A stretch of DNA of 49,517 nucleotides. Source: an uncultured Collinsella sp. (GTDB lineage Bacteria; Actinomycetota; Coriobacteriia; Coriobacteriales; Coriobacteriaceae). The notes under the pieces are model-generated. The model did no database searches, was not told where the DNA came from, and saw nothing but the letters and a program-made list of their open reading frames with translations. Positions within the stretch are counted from its first letter, which is position 1, and every line of letters starts with the position of its first letter. Shown one piece after another: positions 48,742-49,517 of this stretch. The stretch spans positions 1-49,517 of the forward strand of contig CABQJV010000014.1 of the NCBI GenBank assembly GCA_902464565.1. Direction: 5' to 3'. Made by a program: the position numbers and the translations under genes.

Positions 48742-49517
48742 ATGAAGGCAAAAGACCTGAAGAACTCAATCCTGCAAATGGCGATTGAGGGAAAGCTCGT
48801 TCCACAAGACCCGAGTGATGAGCCTGCAAGCGTCCTGCTTGAGCGTATTCGTGAAGAGAAGCATAAGCTTATTGCTGAGGGTAAGGCTAAATTCCCGAAG
48901 GGCGGGGAGAGCATTATCTATATCGGTTCCGATGGCTCCCCCTATGAGAAGAAGGTGGATGCCAAGGGTCGCGTGACTAGCGATAAGTGCATCGCGAACG
49001 AAGTGCCGTTTGAGGAGCTGCCCGAGGGGTGGGCTTGGGCAAGGCTGGAAACCGTATATAACTTCATTGATTACAGGGGTAAAACACCTCACAAATCACC
49101 TTCAGGTGTTCGACTAATGACTGCGAGCAACATTCGCCAAGGCTATATTGATTACACACGCGAGGAGTATATTTCAGAAGACGAATATGCAACACGCTTG
49201 TCTCGCGGAGAGACCCACCGTGGCGATTTGCTGTTTACAACCGAAGCCCCGATGGGGTATTGCGCGATATGCGAAATGAAACGTTGCAGCTGTGGACAGC
49301 GTGTCATTACCCTTCAGAATTACGGCACAGTTGGTCCAGACAATGCCCTGTTCTGCCAAATAATTCTATCTCCACTGTTCCAAATTCAAGTTAAGGATCA
49401 TGCCACGGGGACGACCGCAAAAGGAATCAAAGCAGCAGTGCTAAAAGAGCTATTTCTTCCGATTCCGCCTCTCGCCGAGCAGCGCCGCATCGTCGAGCGG
49501 GTGAACGAGCTCATGCC
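48742..49517 (+). CDS. hsdS: Type I restriction-modification system, S subunit (3' end beyond window)
   Basis: HsdS sets DNA specificity through two target-recognition domains. The visible 258 codons hold a conserved N-terminal helix (LKNSILQMAIEGKLVPQDP) and a lead-in ELPEGWAWARLETV. The first recognition domain follows (about 110-235), then PIPPLAEQRRIVERVNEL, the conserved central helix. The second domain would lie past the window. Inside the first domain the base composition turns AT-rich compared with both flanks, as expected for a swapped specificity module. The frame stays open to the end. The recognition sequence cannot be deduced. Confidence 0.9.
   Translation, partial: MKAKDLKNSILQMAIEGKLVPQDPSDEPASVLLERIREEKHKLIAEGKAKFPKGGESIIYIGSDGSPYEKKVDAKGRVTSDKCIANEVPFEELPEGWAWARLETVYNFIDYRGKTPHKSPSGVRLMTASNIRQGYIDYTREEYISEDEYATRLSRGETHRGDLLFTTEAPMGYCAICEMKRCSCGQRVITLQNYGTVGPDNALFCQIILSPLFQIQVKDHATGTTAKGIKAAVLKELFLPIPPLAEQRRIVERVNELM

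Overview
The window reads as chromosomal DNA of a Coriobacteriia actinobacterium, most likely Collinsella or a close relative. This is an inference from GC-rich coding sequence with strong GCC/GAG/CTC/GTC codon preference, actinobacterial-type ribosomal proteins, a low-GC-Gram-positive style FAS II operon, and a gut-type purine-oxidation cluster. No rRNA, tRNA or CRISPR array was found.

Layout: (1) 1-3777, str-type operon rpsL-rpsG-fusA-rpsJ, without tuf between fusA and rpsJ, closed by a terminator. (2) 3834-15298, birA divergent from a complete fatty-acid operon fabH-acpP-fabK-fabD-fabG-fabF-accB-fabZ-accC-accDA, followed by an orphan PTS EIIC-like membrane gene. The gene order is that of the streptococcal FAS II operon, with accD and accA fused. 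(3) 15369-17189, a CDF metal exporter and a histidine phosphatase. (4) 17235-23490, a long palindromic repeat, a leader, then rplC-rplD-rplW-rplB-rpsS-rplV-rpsC-rplP-rpmC-rpsQ-rplN-rplX, stopping at L24 with a terminator, so the S10/spc cluster is split. (5) 23498-29141, repeat-rich spacers, a Gfo/Idh oxidoreductase with a DeoR regulator, and on the minus strand a U32 (RlhA-like) protein with an RluA-type pseudouridine synthase. (6) 29441-40420, a purine module: RidA, a YheO/DauR-type regulator, an NCS2 xanthine/uracil permease, an SsnA-like amidohydrolase, YgfK, a polyferredoxin and a molybdenum hydroxylase of the xanthine dehydrogenase type. (7) 40426-49517, an accessory region: dispersed repeats, two ATPase genes of the DUF234 and DUF4143 types (each preceded by a striking repeat), a DEDD exonuclease, and a type I restriction-modification operon hsdR-hsdM-hsdS, with hsdS cut by the window end.

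How the genes work together: birA biotinylates AccB, which AccC and AccDA use to make malonyl-CoA. FabD loads malonyl onto AcpP, and FabH, FabG, FabZ, FabK and FabF elongate. In the purine module the permease imports the base, the molybdenum hydroxylase and YgfK probably exchange electrons through the polyferredoxin, and SsnA and RidA deal with hydrolytic or deamination steps (inference).

The most unusual signals are non-coding: a two-copy structured palindrome with a covarying stem (1-70 and 17235-17369), a 23-bp x 5 tandem array immediately upstream of the DUF4143 ATPase, a perfect 25-bp inverted repeat upstream of the DUF234 ATPase, shared boxes upstream of three ribosomal-protein units, and a Fur-like box over the purine-permease promoter. 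Ribosomal protein S12 carries Arg at position 88, the residue linked to streptomycin resistance in other bacteria.
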